From Cerasibacillus terrae (lineage in GTDB: Bacteria; Bacillota; Bacilli; Bacillales; Amphibacillaceae): DNA of 64,000 nt. The notes beneath the pieces are model-generated. The model was not told where the DNA came from. It saw nothing but the letters and a program-made list of their open reading frames with translations, and searched no databases. The stretch is from positions 124,001-188,000 of the forward strand of contig NZ_VDUW01000001.1 of the NCBI RefSeq assembly GCF_008039555.1. Reading direction: 5' to 3'. The translations under genes and the position numbers were made by a program. Numbering within the stretch: position 1 is the stretch's first letter; each line of letters begins with the position of its first letter. Positions 37,870-47,657 of this stretch are shown in pieces.

Positions 37870-39492
37870 ATGCGAATCGACCCTATTAAAATAGAACAAC
37901 AGAATAAATTAATATATGATTATAAAAATAAGAAGAGTGATTTACAATCATTTTTTGATTATGAGGAAACAGAACGGAGTTTAAAGGATAGGGTCAATGA
38001 ATTAATGAATCGGTCATTTCAACGAAAAAGGCTTGCTGAAGTTTTAAAAACAATGAATAAAACATGGGATGCACCAGAATCAACCATGCATAATATTGAT
38101 CGTTTAAAAGATCCAGAAAGCGTTGTTGTCATTGGAGGACAACAAGCAGGATTGTTGACCGGTCCGATGTATACCATCCATAAAATAATTTCCATTGTTA
38201 CATATGCTAAACAACAGGAAAAACTACTTACAAGGCCTGTTATTCCAGTATTCTGGATTGCGGGGGAAGATCACGACTTTGCGGAAATTAATCATGTTTA
38301 TATGCCAGAAAAAACAGAAATGAAGAAACTTCATATCCAACAAACTATACTAGAAAAATATCCGGTCTCTGATATTGAATTAAATAAAGAACATGCAACA
38401 CGGTGGTTAGATACTGTTTTTACTCATTTGAATGAAACAAAACATACAAAATCATTGTATGAAGAGATGAATCGATGTTTGGATAAGTCGAATACATATG
38501 TTGATTTCTTTGCAAATGTTTTGTTCTATTTATTTCAAAATGAAGGAATTGTCCTAGCGGATTCAGGAAATCAAGACATTCGTCAATTAGAAGCAAATTA
38601 TTTTGTACAAATGATTGAGAATCAACAGGAAATAAATCACCATGTATATCAAGCCCATAAAAAATTACTCTATTTAGGTTACACAATCGACTTAGATGTT
38701 GCAGAAAATGCAGGTCATCTTTTTTATCACAAGAATCATGAACGGATTTTACTTTTTCGGGATGAACAAGGAAACTGGGTTGGTAAACAAAAGGAAGTGA
38801 TGTTTACAACTGAAGAGTTAGTTCATATAGCAAAAAATAAACCTCATTTATTAAGTAATAATGTTGTAACGAGGCCATTAATGCAAGATTTATTATTTCC
38901 GACACTTGCTTTTATTGGTGGGCCTGGTGAAATTAGCTATTGGTCAGTATTAAAGAATGCATTCCATATATTACAAATGAATATGCCACCACTTATTCCA
39001 CGTTTATCTTTTACAATGGTAAATCAGCAAATAGTGGATAAGGCGGAAAAATATGGAATTACCGTTACAGATGTGGTGAATCATGGAGTAGATTTCTATA
39101 AACAAAAGTGGTTACAATCGCAATTTCATCCACCAATTGAACATATGTTTCATCAATTAAAGAAAACAGTAGATGCTTCCCATAAACCAATTCGATCCAT
39201 TGCACAACAAATGCGGGATGATTTAGGAGGACTTGCTGAAAAGAACTTAGAGCGGATTAATCGGGAGATTGAATTTTTACAAAAAAGAATTTCACTTTCA
39301 ATGGAGGAAAAATATACTACTGATTTAGCAGCATTTGATGAATTAAATCAATATTTACATCCATTAGGAGGTCTGCAAGAACGTGTATGGAATCCTTTAC
39401 CATGGATGAATCAATATGGAATATCATTTATTAGGCAATTAATTGAACAAGATATCACTTTTACCAATGATCATTATTTAGTTCAATTATAA
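37870..39492 (+). CDS. bshC: BshC, cysteine-adding enzyme of bacillithiol synthesis
   Basis: 540 aa. Final step of bacillithiol synthesis, adding cysteine to GlcN-malate. Features of the YllA/BshC family: GGQQAGLLTGPMYTIHK (about residues 81-97), VFWIAGEDHDFAEINHV (nucleotidyltransferase-like active site, HDF) and a C-terminal coiled coil. AAAGGAG precedes the ATG. A TATAAT (37788-37793) without a clear -35 lies upstream. The organism therefore probably uses bacillithiol as its redox thiol. panE (ylbQ), next to it in B. subtilis, is absent. Confidence 0.94.
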   Translation: MRIDPIKIEQQNKLIYDYKNKKSDLQSFFDYEETERSLKDRVNELMNRSFQRKRLAEVLKTMNKTWDAPESTMHNIDRLKDPESVVVIGGQQAGLLTGPMYTIHKIISIVTYAKQQEKLLTRPVIPVFWIAGEDHDFAEINHVYMPEKTEMKKLHIQQTILEKYPVSDIELNKEHATRWLDTVFTHLNETKHTKSLYEEMNRCLDKSNTYVDFFANVLFYLFQNEGIVLADSGNQDIRQLEANYFVQMIENQQEINHHVYQAHKKLLYLGYTIDLDVAENAGHLFYHKNHERILLFRDEQGNWVGKQKEVMFTTEELVHIAKNKPHLLSNNVVTRPLMQDLLFPTLAFIGGPGEISYWSVLKNAFHILQMNMPPLIPRLSFTMVNQQIVDKAEKYGITVTDVVNHGVDFYKQKWLQSQFHPPIEHMFHQLKKTVDASHKPIRSIAQQMRDDLGGLAEKNLERINREIEFLQKRISLSMEEKYTTDLAAFDELNQYLHPLGGLQERVWNPLPWMNQYGISFIRQLIEQDITFTNDHYLVQL

Positions 39493-39546
39493 ATTTTAAA
39501 GGCCATTTTCTAAAAATATATACGAAAGGAACCAATTTAAAGGAAG

Positions 39547-39580
39547 AGCAATCAGTTATTTGAAACTGGTTGCTTTTTTT
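39547..39580 (+). terminator. Terminator after bshC
   Basis: AGCAATCAGTT (39547-39557) pairs with AACTGGTTGCT (39564-39574, one G-U), then T6. Confidence 0.88.
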
Positions 39581-39588
39581 ATCGCAGA

Positions 39589-39630
39589 TTAACTGACAGT
39601 AAAACCTCGCTGATTTACGTTTCACTTTAT
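39589..39630 (+). repeat. Dispersed repeat, mini copy D
   Basis: 42 nt from TTAACTGACAGTAA to GTTTCACTTTAT: the two ends of the long repeat without the middle. It directly follows the bshC terminator. Confidence 0.65.
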
Positions 39631-39640
39631 GGAAAAAATC

Positions 39641-39656
39641 CCCCACCTTCCTCCAC
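39641..39656 (-). promoter_or_regulatory. Reversed pair of MraZ-type boxes
   Basis: On the minus strand GTGGAG (39651-39656) and GTGGGG (39641-39646) are spaced 10 bp apart, the same period as the plus-strand boxes near mraZ. A hairpin AATGGTTTG (39658-39666) / CAAACCATT (39686-39694) follows. Confidence 0.35.
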
Positions 39657-39743
39657 TAATGGTTTGTTTTCCATGGTAAGTTAATCAAACCATTGATACT
39701 ACAGGGTTTCTTTAGGAGACACAACAAAATATAGAGTCTTTTT

Positions 39744-39771
39744 TTGAAGCATTTTCTTCATTTTTTATAAA
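39744..39771 (+). promoter_or_regulatory. Candidate promoter of the mraZ operon
   Basis: TTGAAG (39744-39749), 16-nt spacer, TATAAA (39766-39771). Transcription would start about 20 nt before the MraZ boxes. Confidence 0.5.
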
Positions 39772-39796
39772 AAAATAGCATTGATTTAAAAATAGG

Positions 39797-39822
39797 GTGG
39801 AGCATTGTGGTGAGTTGTGGTA
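39797..39822 (+). promoter_or_regulatory. MraZ-binding direct repeats
   Basis: GTGGAG (39797), GTGGTG (39807) and GTGGTA (39817) recur with an exact 10-bp period. MraZ proteins bind arrays of GTGG-type repeats upstream of their own gene and repress the dcw operon. A fourth GTGGGG at 39839 coincides with the mraZ ribosome binding site. Confidence 0.65.
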
Positions 39823-39852
39823 ACATGAAAATAAGAAAGTGGGGAAATGTCT

Positions 39853-40284
39853 ATGTTTATGGGTGAATTTCAACACAACATTGATACAAAAGGAAGAATT
39901 ATTGTTCCTTCTAAGTTTCGTGAAGAACTCGGGAGTAGCTTTGTTGTGACTCGTGGACTTGACCAATGCTTATTTTGTTACCCCATGGAAGAGTGGAAGA
40001 TCCTGGAACAAAAGCTAAAAAAACTGCCCTTAACTAAAAAAGATGCCCGTGCGTTTACACGATTCTTCTTTTCAGGTGCAGTCGAATGTGAAATAGATAA
40101 ACAGGGAAGAATAAATATCCCTGCTCCTTTAAGAAATTATGCCGTATTAGACCGTGAGTGTGTTGTTATCGGTGTGTCTAATCGGATTGAATTTTGGGCG
40201 AAAGGTGTATGGGAGGATTATTTCGCACAATCTGAGGAATCCTTTGCAGATATAGCAGAAAACCTAATGGATTTTGATATTTAG
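39853..40284 (+). CDS. mraZ: Transcriptional regulator MraZ
   Basis: 143 aa, the B. subtilis length. Two AbrB-like halves with the conserved DTKGRIIVP (about residues 11-19) and DKQGRINIP (about 84-92) loops; forms ring-shaped oligomers that bind GTGG repeats and repress the division/cell-wall operon. Start set at ATG 39853, 8 nt after AAGTGGGG; an ATG at 39847 is only 2 nt from that site. First gene of the dcw cluster. Confidence 0.96.
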   Translation: MFMGEFQHNIDTKGRIIVPSKFREELGSSFVVTRGLDQCLFCYPMEEWKILEQKLKKLPLTKKDARAFTRFFFSGAVECEIDKQGRINIPAPLRNYAVLDRECVVIGVSNRIEFWAKGVWEDYFAQSEESFADIAENLMDFDI

Positions 40285-40304
40285 AATACGTTGGAAAAAG
40301 TGAG

Positions 40305-40358
40305 AGGCTGTTTTTCTAAAACGAGAACATAATAAACAAAACAAACACAAAACAGCCT
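40305..40358 (+). other. Hairpin between mraZ and rsmH
   Basis: AGGCTGTTTT (40305-40314) pairs perfectly with AAAACAGCCT (40349-40358) around 34 nt. No U-tract follows, so it is not a classical terminator; it may modulate or process the operon mRNA. Confidence 0.5.
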
Positions 40359-40396
40359 AATAAAAACGGCCAAAACGTTTCAAGGAGCGAATAGTT

Positions 40397-41377
40397 ATGA
40401 CGTTTGAACATGAAACAGTATTACAAAAAGAAGCGATAGAAGGATTACAGATTAAACCAAATGGTACATACGTGGATTGTACGGTTGGTGGGGCTGGTCA
40501 TTCCTTAAATATCGTCAAACAATTAGATAAAGATGGATTATTGATTGCTTTTGACCAAGATATAGAAGCACTACAAGCAGCAAAGTCTCGTCTCGAACCA
40601 TATATTGATCAAGTTTTATTTATCCATAATAACTTTCAAAATCTTGAAATTGAGCTAGAGCGACATCAAATTTCGAATGTGGATGGTATTCTATTTGATT
40701 TAGGAGTGTCTTCTCCACAATTTGATAAAGGCGAAAGAGGATTTAGCTATCGTTTTGATGCCAAATTAGATATGCGCATGAACCAATCTAAAGAACTTAA
40801 CGCACATCATATTGTGAATACATGGCCATATGAAGATCTTGTTAAAATTTTTTTCAAATATGGTGAAGAAAAATTTTCAAAACAAATTGCAAGAAAAATA
40901 GAGCAAAGGCGTAAAACAGAAGCAATTGACACAACCTATCAACTTGTGGAACTTATAAAAGAAGCAATACCTGCACCAGCGCGAAGGAAAGGTGGACACC
41001 CTGCAAAACGTATTTTTCAGTCACTTAGAATTGCTGTGAATGATGAATTGAAAGTTTTCCAAGATGCCCTTCATCAAGCTGCAAGAGTAGTAAACATCCA
41101 TGGAAGAATTGCAGTAATTACCTTTCATTCATTAGAAGATAGATTATGTAAGCAAGCATTTAAAAAATGGAGTCGGCCAAAAGAAACACCTAGAAATCTG
41201 CCGATTATGCCTAAAGAATTTGAAGCTCCATTTCGTTTGATTTCAAGAAAACCTATTATTCCAACAAAAGAAGAACTAGAAAGAAACCGGCGTTCAAAAC
41301 CAGCAAAACTAAGAATTGTAGAGAAGCAACATCCATGGAATGACGAATTTAAATATGAGGAAGGGTGGAGAAAATAA
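40397..41377 (+). CDS. rsmH: 16S rRNA (cytosine-1402-N4)-methyltransferase RsmH (MraW)
   Basis: 326 aa. Opens with the typical [15 protein letters not shown]; the SAM site is [12 protein letters not shown] (about residues 25-36). [13 protein letters not shown] and [13 protein letters not shown] are family hallmarks. It methylates C1402 in the ribosomal P site. AAGGAGCG precedes the ATG. Its stop shares one base with the ftsL start. Confidence 0.95.
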   Translation: MTFEHETVLQKEAIEGLQIKPNGTYVDCTVGGAGHSLNIVKQLDKDGLLIAFDQDIEALQAAKSRLEPYIDQVLFIHNNFQNLEIELERHQISNVDGILFDLGVSSPQFDKGERGFSYRFDAKLDMRMNQSKELNAHHIVNTWPYEDLVKIFFKYGEEKFSKQIARKIEQRRKTEAIDTTYQLVELIKEAIPAPARRKGGHPAKRIFQSLRIAVNDELKVFQDALHQAARVVNIHGRIAVITFHSLEDRLCKQAFKKWSRPKETPRNLPIMPKEFEAPFRLISRKPIIPTKEELERNRRSKPAKLRIVEKQHPWNDEFKYEEGWRK

Positions 41378-41745
41378 TGGCTGTTAGAAAAGTTCAAACA
41401 TGGGAACAAAATTATGTAAGGAAAAATCCTAATACACAACCGAAAGAAAAAGTACATAAAAAAGGATGGGTAACAAAGGGCGAGAAAATATTGTATGTTT
41501 TTTTTACAAGTGTATTTCTTTTGGCAGCATCATTTCTTGTTACCTTTTCTTCCACAACAGATACATTGAATCGTGATGTACAAACATTAGAAAATAAAGT
41601 AGACGATCAAAAAATAAAAATCGAGGCCCTGGAATTTGAAAAGAAAGAATTGCAACGTCCAGAAAGAATCATACAAAAGGCGAAAGAAAACGGACTAAAC
41701 ATAAAAAATTCAAAGGTTAAAAGTGTAGATGTCTTTAAAAAGTAG
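41377..41745 (+). CDS. ftsL: Cell division protein FtsL
   Basis: 122-aa bitopic protein: basic cytoplasmic N-terminus, one membrane helix (about 35-56) and an extracellular leucine-zipper-like coiled coil (about 60-105). It forms the FtsL-DivIC-DivIB subcomplex that activates septal synthesis. Start set at ATG 41377, 6 nt after GGGTGGAG. Sequence similarity is low in this family; topology, length and position carry the call. Confidence 0.9.
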   Translation: MAVRKVQTWEQNYVRKNPNTQPKEKVHKKGWVTKGEKILYVFFTSVFLLAASFLVTFSSTTDTLNRDVQTLENKVDDQKIKIEALEFEKKELQRPERIIQKAKENGLNIKNSKVKSVDVFKK

Positions 41746-41759
41746 TTAGGTGAATAAGA

Positions 41760-43955
41760 ATGAAAAAAAATAAGCGTACCCAATTAGCATCTGGTATTTT
41801 ATTTCTCTCGTTTGCTTGTTTGTTTTTAATCATAGCAGGGAGATTTCTTTATATACAAGTTTCTGGAGAAGTTGAACAAGTCACACTGGATAAATGGGCA
41901 AAAGAAAAACGAACAAATTCATATGAACTAACAGCTGAAAGAGGAAAAATTCTGGATAAAAATAATAATGCTCTTGCATATAATCGGCCGACATACCGAT
42001 TATATGCAAATGTGGATAAAGAACATGCTAAAAGTATTGAAAAACCAAAAGAAACTGCGAAACTCTTAGCACCTATTTTAGATACGGATAAAGCAAAATT
42101 AACAGAAAAAATAACAAAAGGGCTCGAAAATGATAAAGCAAAACAAATTGAATTTGGTCATGCTGGAAGTAAACTAACAAAAAAACAAAAAGATCAAATT
42201 GAAGATTTAAAATTACAAGGTATACATCTAATGGAAGAATCCATTCGTTATTACCCAAATGGAGAATTTGCCTCCCATATTATCGGTTTTGCTAAAAAAG
42301 AAGTAAAAGAAACAAAAGCAGGAAATGAAAAAGTAATAATGGGAATTACAGGTATAGAAAAAGCGATGAATGATTTATTGACAGGGAAAAATGGCTCTAT
42401 TTCTTATGAACGAGATCTTTTCAATAAAAAATTAATAGACCCAAATGAAATAGTTAAACCACCAAAAAATGGCCACGATATTCATTTGACAATCGATCAA
42501 AAAATTCAAACATTATTAGAAGATGTTTTAACGCAAGTGGAAGCAGCATATGATCCTAAACGACTGATCGCAATTGTGATGAATCCTAAAACAGGAGAAG
42601 TTCTAGCACTTAGTAATAGACCTAGCTTTAATCCGAATAAACCGTTAAAAGTTAAAAATTGGTATAATGACGCCATATCAAACCCATTTGAACCTGGCTC
42701 CACCGTAAAAATGTTCACATGGGCAGCAGCTATTGAAGAAGGAGTATATAATGGTTCGGAAGGATTTAAATCAGGTCGATATCGGATTAATGAACGTGTT
42801 GTTCCTATAAATGATCATAATGGTGGAAAAGGATGGGGTACTATTTCTTATGACGAGGGTTTCGAGCGTTCTTCTAACGTAGCGGCTGCTCGACTCGTAT
42901 GGGATAAACTTGGTACAGAGAAGTTCCTGGAATATATAGAGGCATTTGATTTAGATAAAAAGACAGGAATTAATTTACCTGGTGAAGTTCCAGGAAAGAT
43001 ATTATATAATTGGCCATTAGAAAAGGTAACAACTGGATTTGGTCAGGGAAGCACTTTAACACCAATGCAACAAATGAAAGCTGCAACAGCAATTGCCAAT
43101 GATGGAAAAATGATGAAGCCTTATGTGATTAGTAAAATTATTGATACCAATAAAGATGAAATTATTGAAAAACATGAGCCAACCATGGTTGGTGAACCCA
43201 TTTCTAAAGACACATCGAAACAAGTTCTTCAGTTACTAGAGTCAGTTGTACACGGAAAACATGGAACAGGTAAGCCATTTAAACTAGATGATTATTCTGT
43301 TGCAGGAAAAACAGGTACTGCACAAATTCCTAGTTCAAATGGTGGCTATTTAAATGGATATGGAAATAATATATTTTCATTTTTAGGGATGGCCCCAGCA
43401 GATGACCCTAAGTTAATGATGTATATCGCCATTAATCAACCAGATCTCAAAAAAGAGGATGGAGGATATGAACCAGGTAGTGCACCACTTGCTTATATTT
43501 TTAAAAACGTAATGGAGAATGGTTTACACTATTTAAACATCGAACCAGATCAAGACAAATCTGAAGAAATCGTGTCCATAAAAGTACCTAAACTAATGAA
43601 TAAATCTACCAAAGAAGTAGAGAAGCAAGTGAAAAAGCTAGGAATTAAAACAAGTATCATAGGTGAAGGAAAGAAAATAGTAGCTTCTAATTTACAGGCT
43701 GGTAAAGAAGTATTTCCAACGGATCATTTAATCCTAATAACTGATAAACCATCGATGCCAAATCTAAAAGGTTGGTCATATCGCGATGTATTACAACTAT
43801 CCGATCTGCTTCAGTTAAAGATAAAAGTAAATGGAAGTGGATATGTAGATTCTCAAAGTATAAAAGAAGGTAAATTACTAAAAAAGAATGATTTATTAAC
43901 CGTTGAATTAAAACTACCAAATAATGTAAAAAGGGATACCAAATCAGAAAGATAG
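41760..43955 (+). CDS. pbpB: Penicillin-binding protein 2B (class B transpeptidase of division)
   Basis: 731 aa: membrane anchor (about 9-30), dimerisation domain, transpeptidase domain with the acyl-ester Ser314 (PGSTVKMF), the SSN motif (RSSNVAAA) and KTGT (AGKTGTAQ), then two C-terminal PASTA repeats (about 600-725). Partner of FtsW/DivIB in septal cross-linking, normally essential. TTAGGTG precedes the ATG, 14 nt after ftsL. Confidence 0.95.
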   Translation: MKKNKRTQLASGILFLSFACLFLIIAGRFLYIQVSGEVEQVTLDKWAKEKRTNSYELTAERGKILDKNNNALAYNRPTYRLYANVDKEHAKSIEKPKETAKLLAPILDTDKAKLTEKITKGLENDKAKQIEFGHAGSKLTKKQKDQIEDLKLQGIHLMEESIRYYPNGEFASHIIGFAKKEVKETKAGNEKVIMGITGIEKAMNDLLTGKNGSISYERDLFNKKLIDPNEIVKPPKNGHDIHLTIDQKIQTLLEDVLTQVEAAYDPKRLIAIVMNPKTGEVLALSNRPSFNPNKPLKVKNWYNDAISNPFEPGSTVKMFTWAAAIEEGVYNGSEGFKSGRYRINERVVPINDHNGGKGWGTISYDEGFERSSNVAAARLVWDKLGTEKFLEYIEAFDLDKKTGINLPGEVPGKILYNWPLEKVTTGFGQGSTLTPMQQMKAATAIANDGKMMKPYVISKIIDTNKDEIIEKHEPTMVGEPISKDTSKQVLQLLESVVHGKHGTGKPFKLDDYSVAGKTGTAQIPSSNGGYLNGYGNNIFSFLGMAPADDPKLMMYIAINQPDLKKEDGGYEPGSAPLAYIFKNVMENGLHYLNIEPDQDKSEEIVSIKVPKLMNKSTKEVEKQVKKLGIKTSIIGEGKKIVASNLQAGKEVFPTDHLILITDKPSMPNLKGWSYRDVLQLSDLLQLKIKVNGSGYVDSQSIKEGKLLKKNDLLTVELKLPNNVKRDTKSER

Positions 43956-44066
43956 TCACAATGTTTGCGTGAAAATAGTAAGTTCGACTTTTATAAACAG
44001 TGTTCTAATCCATTTCACATATTCATATAGTTGATACAAGCCTAAGTATGTAAAAGGAGATTGAAT

Positions 44067-45992
44067 ATGAAGCGTGTATCAACTGTTACTGTGAAAAAGC
44101 GATTAGTAGCTGTTTTTCTTTTTGGTGTATTAATCTTTGGCATTGTTAGTGTTAGACTAGGATATGTTCAGTTTTTTTTAGGAAAACAATTAGTCGGTAT
44201 GGCAGATGAATCATGGAGTCGGGATATTATGTTTGAGCCAGAACGAGGCAGAATTTTAGATGTGAATGGTGTCGTAATGGGAGAAAATGTAACAGCCCCG
44301 TCTGTCGTGCTCGTTCCTAAACAAATTAAAAACAAGGAAGAAACGGCAAAAAATCTTGCAGACATTCTCCATATTTCAGAAGAAAAAGCAATAGAATATG
44401 TGACTAAAAATGCAAGTTCAGTAGATATTCGTCCTGAAGGGAAAAAAATTTCAGATGAACAAGAAAAGGCACTTCGAACACTGAATATGCCTGGTGTTTA
44501 TTTAGCAAAAGATTCAAAGCGACATTATCCGTATGGGGAAAGCCTTGCACATGTATTAGGTTTTACTGGAATTGATAATCAAGGATTAATGGGACTTGAA
44601 TTATATCATGATGAAAAATTAAAGGGTGAAAAAGGAAGACTATCATATTATTCGGATGCAAAAGGAGGAAAACTAGAAAATTTAGCAGATGTTTATGCCT
44701 CACCGAAAGATGGTATGGATTTAAAAACAACAATTGATTCAAGAGTTCAAGTGATTATGGAACGCGAACTTGATTTAGTAAAAGCAAAATATAATCCAGA
44801 TGGTGCTGTTGCTATTGCTGTCAATCCAAAAACAGGTGGTGTACTAGGCATGGCAGCAAGACCGACGTTTCATCCGGAGAACTATCAACAAGTAGATTCA
44901 GAAATCTATAGCCGAAATTTGCCAATTTGGATGACTTTTGAACCCGGATCTACATTCAAAATAATAACATTAGCAGCTGCTTTAGAAGAGGAGCTTGTTG
45001 ATTTGCAAAAAGACACCTTTGATGATAATGGATCAATTACTGTGGAAGGGTCTAAGTTACGTTGTTGGAAAAGTGGTGGGCATGGTCATCAAACCTTTTT
45101 AGAAGTTGTTCAAAATTCATGTAACCCTGGATTTGTTCAATTAGGCCAAAAGCTTGGCAAAGATAAATTATTTAGCTACATTGAAAAATTCGGTTTTGGT
45201 TCAAAAACAGGAATTGATCTAGAAGGGGAAGGTTCAGGGATTCTATTTAACAAGGAAGATGTTGGGCCAGTCGAATTAGGGACAACCTCCTTTGGCCAGG
45301 GGGTGTCTGTTACACCAATCCAACAAGTAATGGCTGTATCTGCAGCAATAAATGGCGGGTATTTATATGAACCGTTTGTAGCAAAAGAATGGGTTGATCC
45401 ACATACAAAAGAAGTAGTTAGTAAACACGAACCTAAGCTGAAAAAAAGGGTTGTTTCTAATGAAACATCAAAAGAAATAAGAAAGGCTTTAGAAAGTGTT
45501 GTAGCGCATGGGACTGGACGACCAGCCTATGTGGATGGATATCGTGTTGGTGGTAAGACTGGAACAGCGCAAAAGGTTGGAAAAGATGGCAAATATATGA
45601 CAAATAATCATATAGTATCTTTTATTGGTTATGCCCCAAGTGATGACCCTGAAATTGTTGTCTATGTGGCAATAGATAATCCAAAGGGGACTGTCCAATT
45701 TGGAGGGGTAGTTGCAGCACCTATTGTAGGAACGATTATAGAAGATAGTTTAAGTGCATTAGGGGTTGAACGGCGAAAAGATGGTTTAGATAAAAAATAT
45801 CAATGGCCGGAAGCGCCGAAAGTAGAGGTTCCTAATTTGGTTGGTAAAAAGACAGATGATTTATTAGAAATAATGACAAATCTATCTTTAGAAGTTGAAG
45901 GATCAGGAGAGGAAATTATTGATCAAGCACCAGAAGCAGGAGCAATGGTTGAAGAAGGTGCGAAAGTACGAATTTATGTAAAGGATAAATAG
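44067..45992 (+). CDS. spoVD: SpoVD, sporulation-specific class B penicillin-binding protein
   Basis: 641 aa (B. subtilis about 645): membrane anchor (about 10-32), dimerisation domain, transpeptidase domain with Ser295 (PGSTFKII), an SCN-type motif (QNSCNPGF) and KTGTAQ, and one C-terminal PASTA domain (about 585-641, PNLVGKKTDD). Makes spore cortex peptidoglycan with SpoVE. Start set at ATG 44067, 6 nt after AAAGGAGA. The 111-nt gap to pbpB has CATATAGT and GATACAAG, both partial sigma-E -10 matches without a convincing -35. Confidence 0.94.
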   Translation: MKRVSTVTVKKRLVAVFLFGVLIFGIVSVRLGYVQFFLGKQLVGMADESWSRDIMFEPERGRILDVNGVVMGENVTAPSVVLVPKQIKNKEETAKNLADILHISEEKAIEYVTKNASSVDIRPEGKKISDEQEKALRTLNMPGVYLAKDSKRHYPYGESLAHVLGFTGIDNQGLMGLELYHDEKLKGEKGRLSYYSDAKGGKLENLADVYASPKDGMDLKTTIDSRVQVIMERELDLVKAKYNPDGAVAIAVNPKTGGVLGMAARPTFHPENYQQVDSEIYSRNLPIWMTFEPGSTFKIITLAAALEEELVDLQKDTFDDNGSITVEGSKLRCWKSGGHGHQTFLEVVQNSCNPGFVQLGQKLGKDKLFSYIEKFGFGSKTGIDLEGEGSGILFNKEDVGPVELGTTSFGQGVSVTPIQQVMAVSAAINGGYLYEPFVAKEWVDPHTKEVVSKHEPKLKKRVVSNETSKEIRKALESVVAHGTGRPAYVDGYRVGGKTGTAQKVGKDGKYMTNNHIVSFIGYAPSDDPEIVVYVAIDNPKGTVQFGGVVAAPIVGTIIEDSLSALGVERRKDGLDKKYQWPEAPKVEVPNLVGKKTDDLLEIMTNLSLEVEGSGEEIIDQAPEAGAMVEEGAKVRIYVKDK

Positions 45993-46036
45993 ATTTATTT
46001 AAATTGAATAAAACAATCGTGTTTATATTTGGATTT

Positions 46037-46045
46037 TGATATAAT
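46037..46045 (+). promoter_or_regulatory. Extended -10 promoter before murE
   Basis: TGA directly before a perfect TATAAT (46040-46045); no good -35. It would let murE and downstream genes be expressed independently of mraZ-spoVD. Confidence 0.45.
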
Positions 46046-46170
46046 AAACGAAGTGTGTTTTTTAATAAAAAATCATTAATTCTTAAAGAGTTATTTAAAA
46101 AACGAAATGTTGCAGATATAGAAGTCTGATTAAATTAAAATGATATTTTAAATGGATAGGATGTTTTCAC

Positions 46171-47655
46171 ATGAAATTAAAGGAAATTCTTTCTAGTTTA
46201 TCTTTTTATAAAACAAATTCATCCATTGATGAAAATGCAGAAATAAAATCTATCGAAATCGATTCTAGAAATGTAATACCTGGCTCATTGTTCATATGTA
46301 TTCAAGGTTTTACTGTCGATGGTCATGATTTTATAGATCAAGCTGTTGAAAACGGTGCTCGCGTTATCATTGCACAAAAGGAAATACCATCTAGTGTTTC
46401 CATTCCAGTAATTATAGTGTCAGATACAAGGCGTGCATTGGCAATGATTGCAATGAAGTTTTATCATAATCCAACAAATGAAATGACCTTAATAGGAGTT
46501 ACAGGTACAAATGGTAAAACGACAGTTACCTATTTATTGGAAAAAATATACGAAAAACATCAACAAAAGACAGGTGTTATCGGGACTATTCAAACAAAGA
46601 TAGGTGATCAAGTATTTCCTAGCAATAATACAACACCTGACGCACTTTCTTTACAAAAGTTATTTCGTAAAATGGTAGATGAAAAAGTAGATACAGCAAT
46701 TATGGAGGTATCTTCTCATGCATTAGATCAGGGAAGAGTATTTGGTTGTGATTTCGATATTGCCATTTACACAAATTTATCACAAGATCATTTAGATTAT
46801 CATACAGATATGAGGGATTACTTACGTGCGAAATCATTGTTGTTTTCTCAATTAGGTAATACTTATTCAGAATCAAGGAAGAAGTTTGCTATCATTAATG
46901 AAGATGATGCAGCAAGTTCTATATTGAAAAAAAGTACAGGGCAACATCTGTTAACATATGGATGTAAAAACAAAGCAGATGTTATGGCAGAAGATATTTC
47001 ATTATACATTGATCACACGACATTTCGATTGTCAACACCAATAGGGGATGTATCTATTCATAGTCAGCTCATCGGTATGTTTAATGTGTACAATATGTTA
47101 GCAGCCGTTAGTGCAGCAATTGCCGGTGGTCTATCATTAGAGACGATAAAATTGGCCCTTGAAGATACTCCAGGTGTTGATGGGAGATTCCAACCTGTTA
47201 CGGGAGGTCAAAATTTTGGTGTCATTGTAGACTACGCACATACTCCAGACTCCTTGGAAAATGTACTAGAGACAATTCAACAATTTTCTAATCAGAAGGT
47301 TTATGTTGTGGTTGGTTGCGGAGGAGACAGAGATCGTACGAAGCGGCCACTAATGGCTCAAATTGCTGTTGAATATGCAGATACAGCTTTCTTTACATCT
47401 GATAACCCAAGAACAGAGGACCCTGTTCAAATCATTGATGATATGGTAAAAGAACTAAATCCAAATCAAAATAATTATGAAATCATTGTGGACCGAAAAG
47501 ATGCAATTCATCGTGCAATAGCGAGTGCCAAAAAAGATGATATCATTCTAATCGCTGGAAAAGGACATGAAACATATCAACAAATTGGCAAGAAGAAAAT
47601 CCATTTTGATGACCGTGAAATTGCATTAGAAGCAATCAAACATAAGGAGATATAA
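46171..47655 (+). CDS. murE: UDP-MurNAc-tripeptide synthetase MurE (meso-DAP type)
   Basis: 494 aa Mur ligase that adds meso-diaminopimelate to UDP-MurNAc-L-Ala-D-Glu in the cytoplasm. ATP site GVTGTNGKTT (about residues 110-119), central HALDQGRV, and the DAP-specific DNPR motif (TSDNPRTEDP), so the wall is of the DAP type. The ribosome binding site (GGATAGGATG) is unusually far from the ATG. 2 nt before murF. Confidence 0.95.
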   Translation: MKLKEILSSLSFYKTNSSIDENAEIKSIEIDSRNVIPGSLFICIQGFTVDGHDFIDQAVENGARVIIAQKEIPSSVSIPVIIVSDTRRALAMIAMKFYHNPTNEMTLIGVTGTNGKTTVTYLLEKIYEKHQQKTGVIGTIQTKIGDQVFPSNNTTPDALSLQKLFRKMVDEKVDTAIMEVSSHALDQGRVFGCDFDIAIYTNLSQDHLDYHTDMRDYLRAKSLLFSQLGNTYSESRKKFAIINEDDAASSILKKSTGQHLLTYGCKNKADVMAEDISLYIDHTTFRLSTPIGDVSIHSQLIGMFNVYNMLAAVSAAIAGGLSLETIKLALEDTPGVDGRFQPVTGGQNFGVIVDYAHTPDSLENVLETIQQFSNQKVYVVVGCGGDRDRTKRPLMAQIAVEYADTAFFTSDNPRTEDPVQIIDDMVKELNPNQNNYEIIVDRKDAIHRAIASAKKDDIILIAGKGHETYQQIGKKKIHFDDREIALEAIKHKEI

Positions 47656-47657
47656 TC

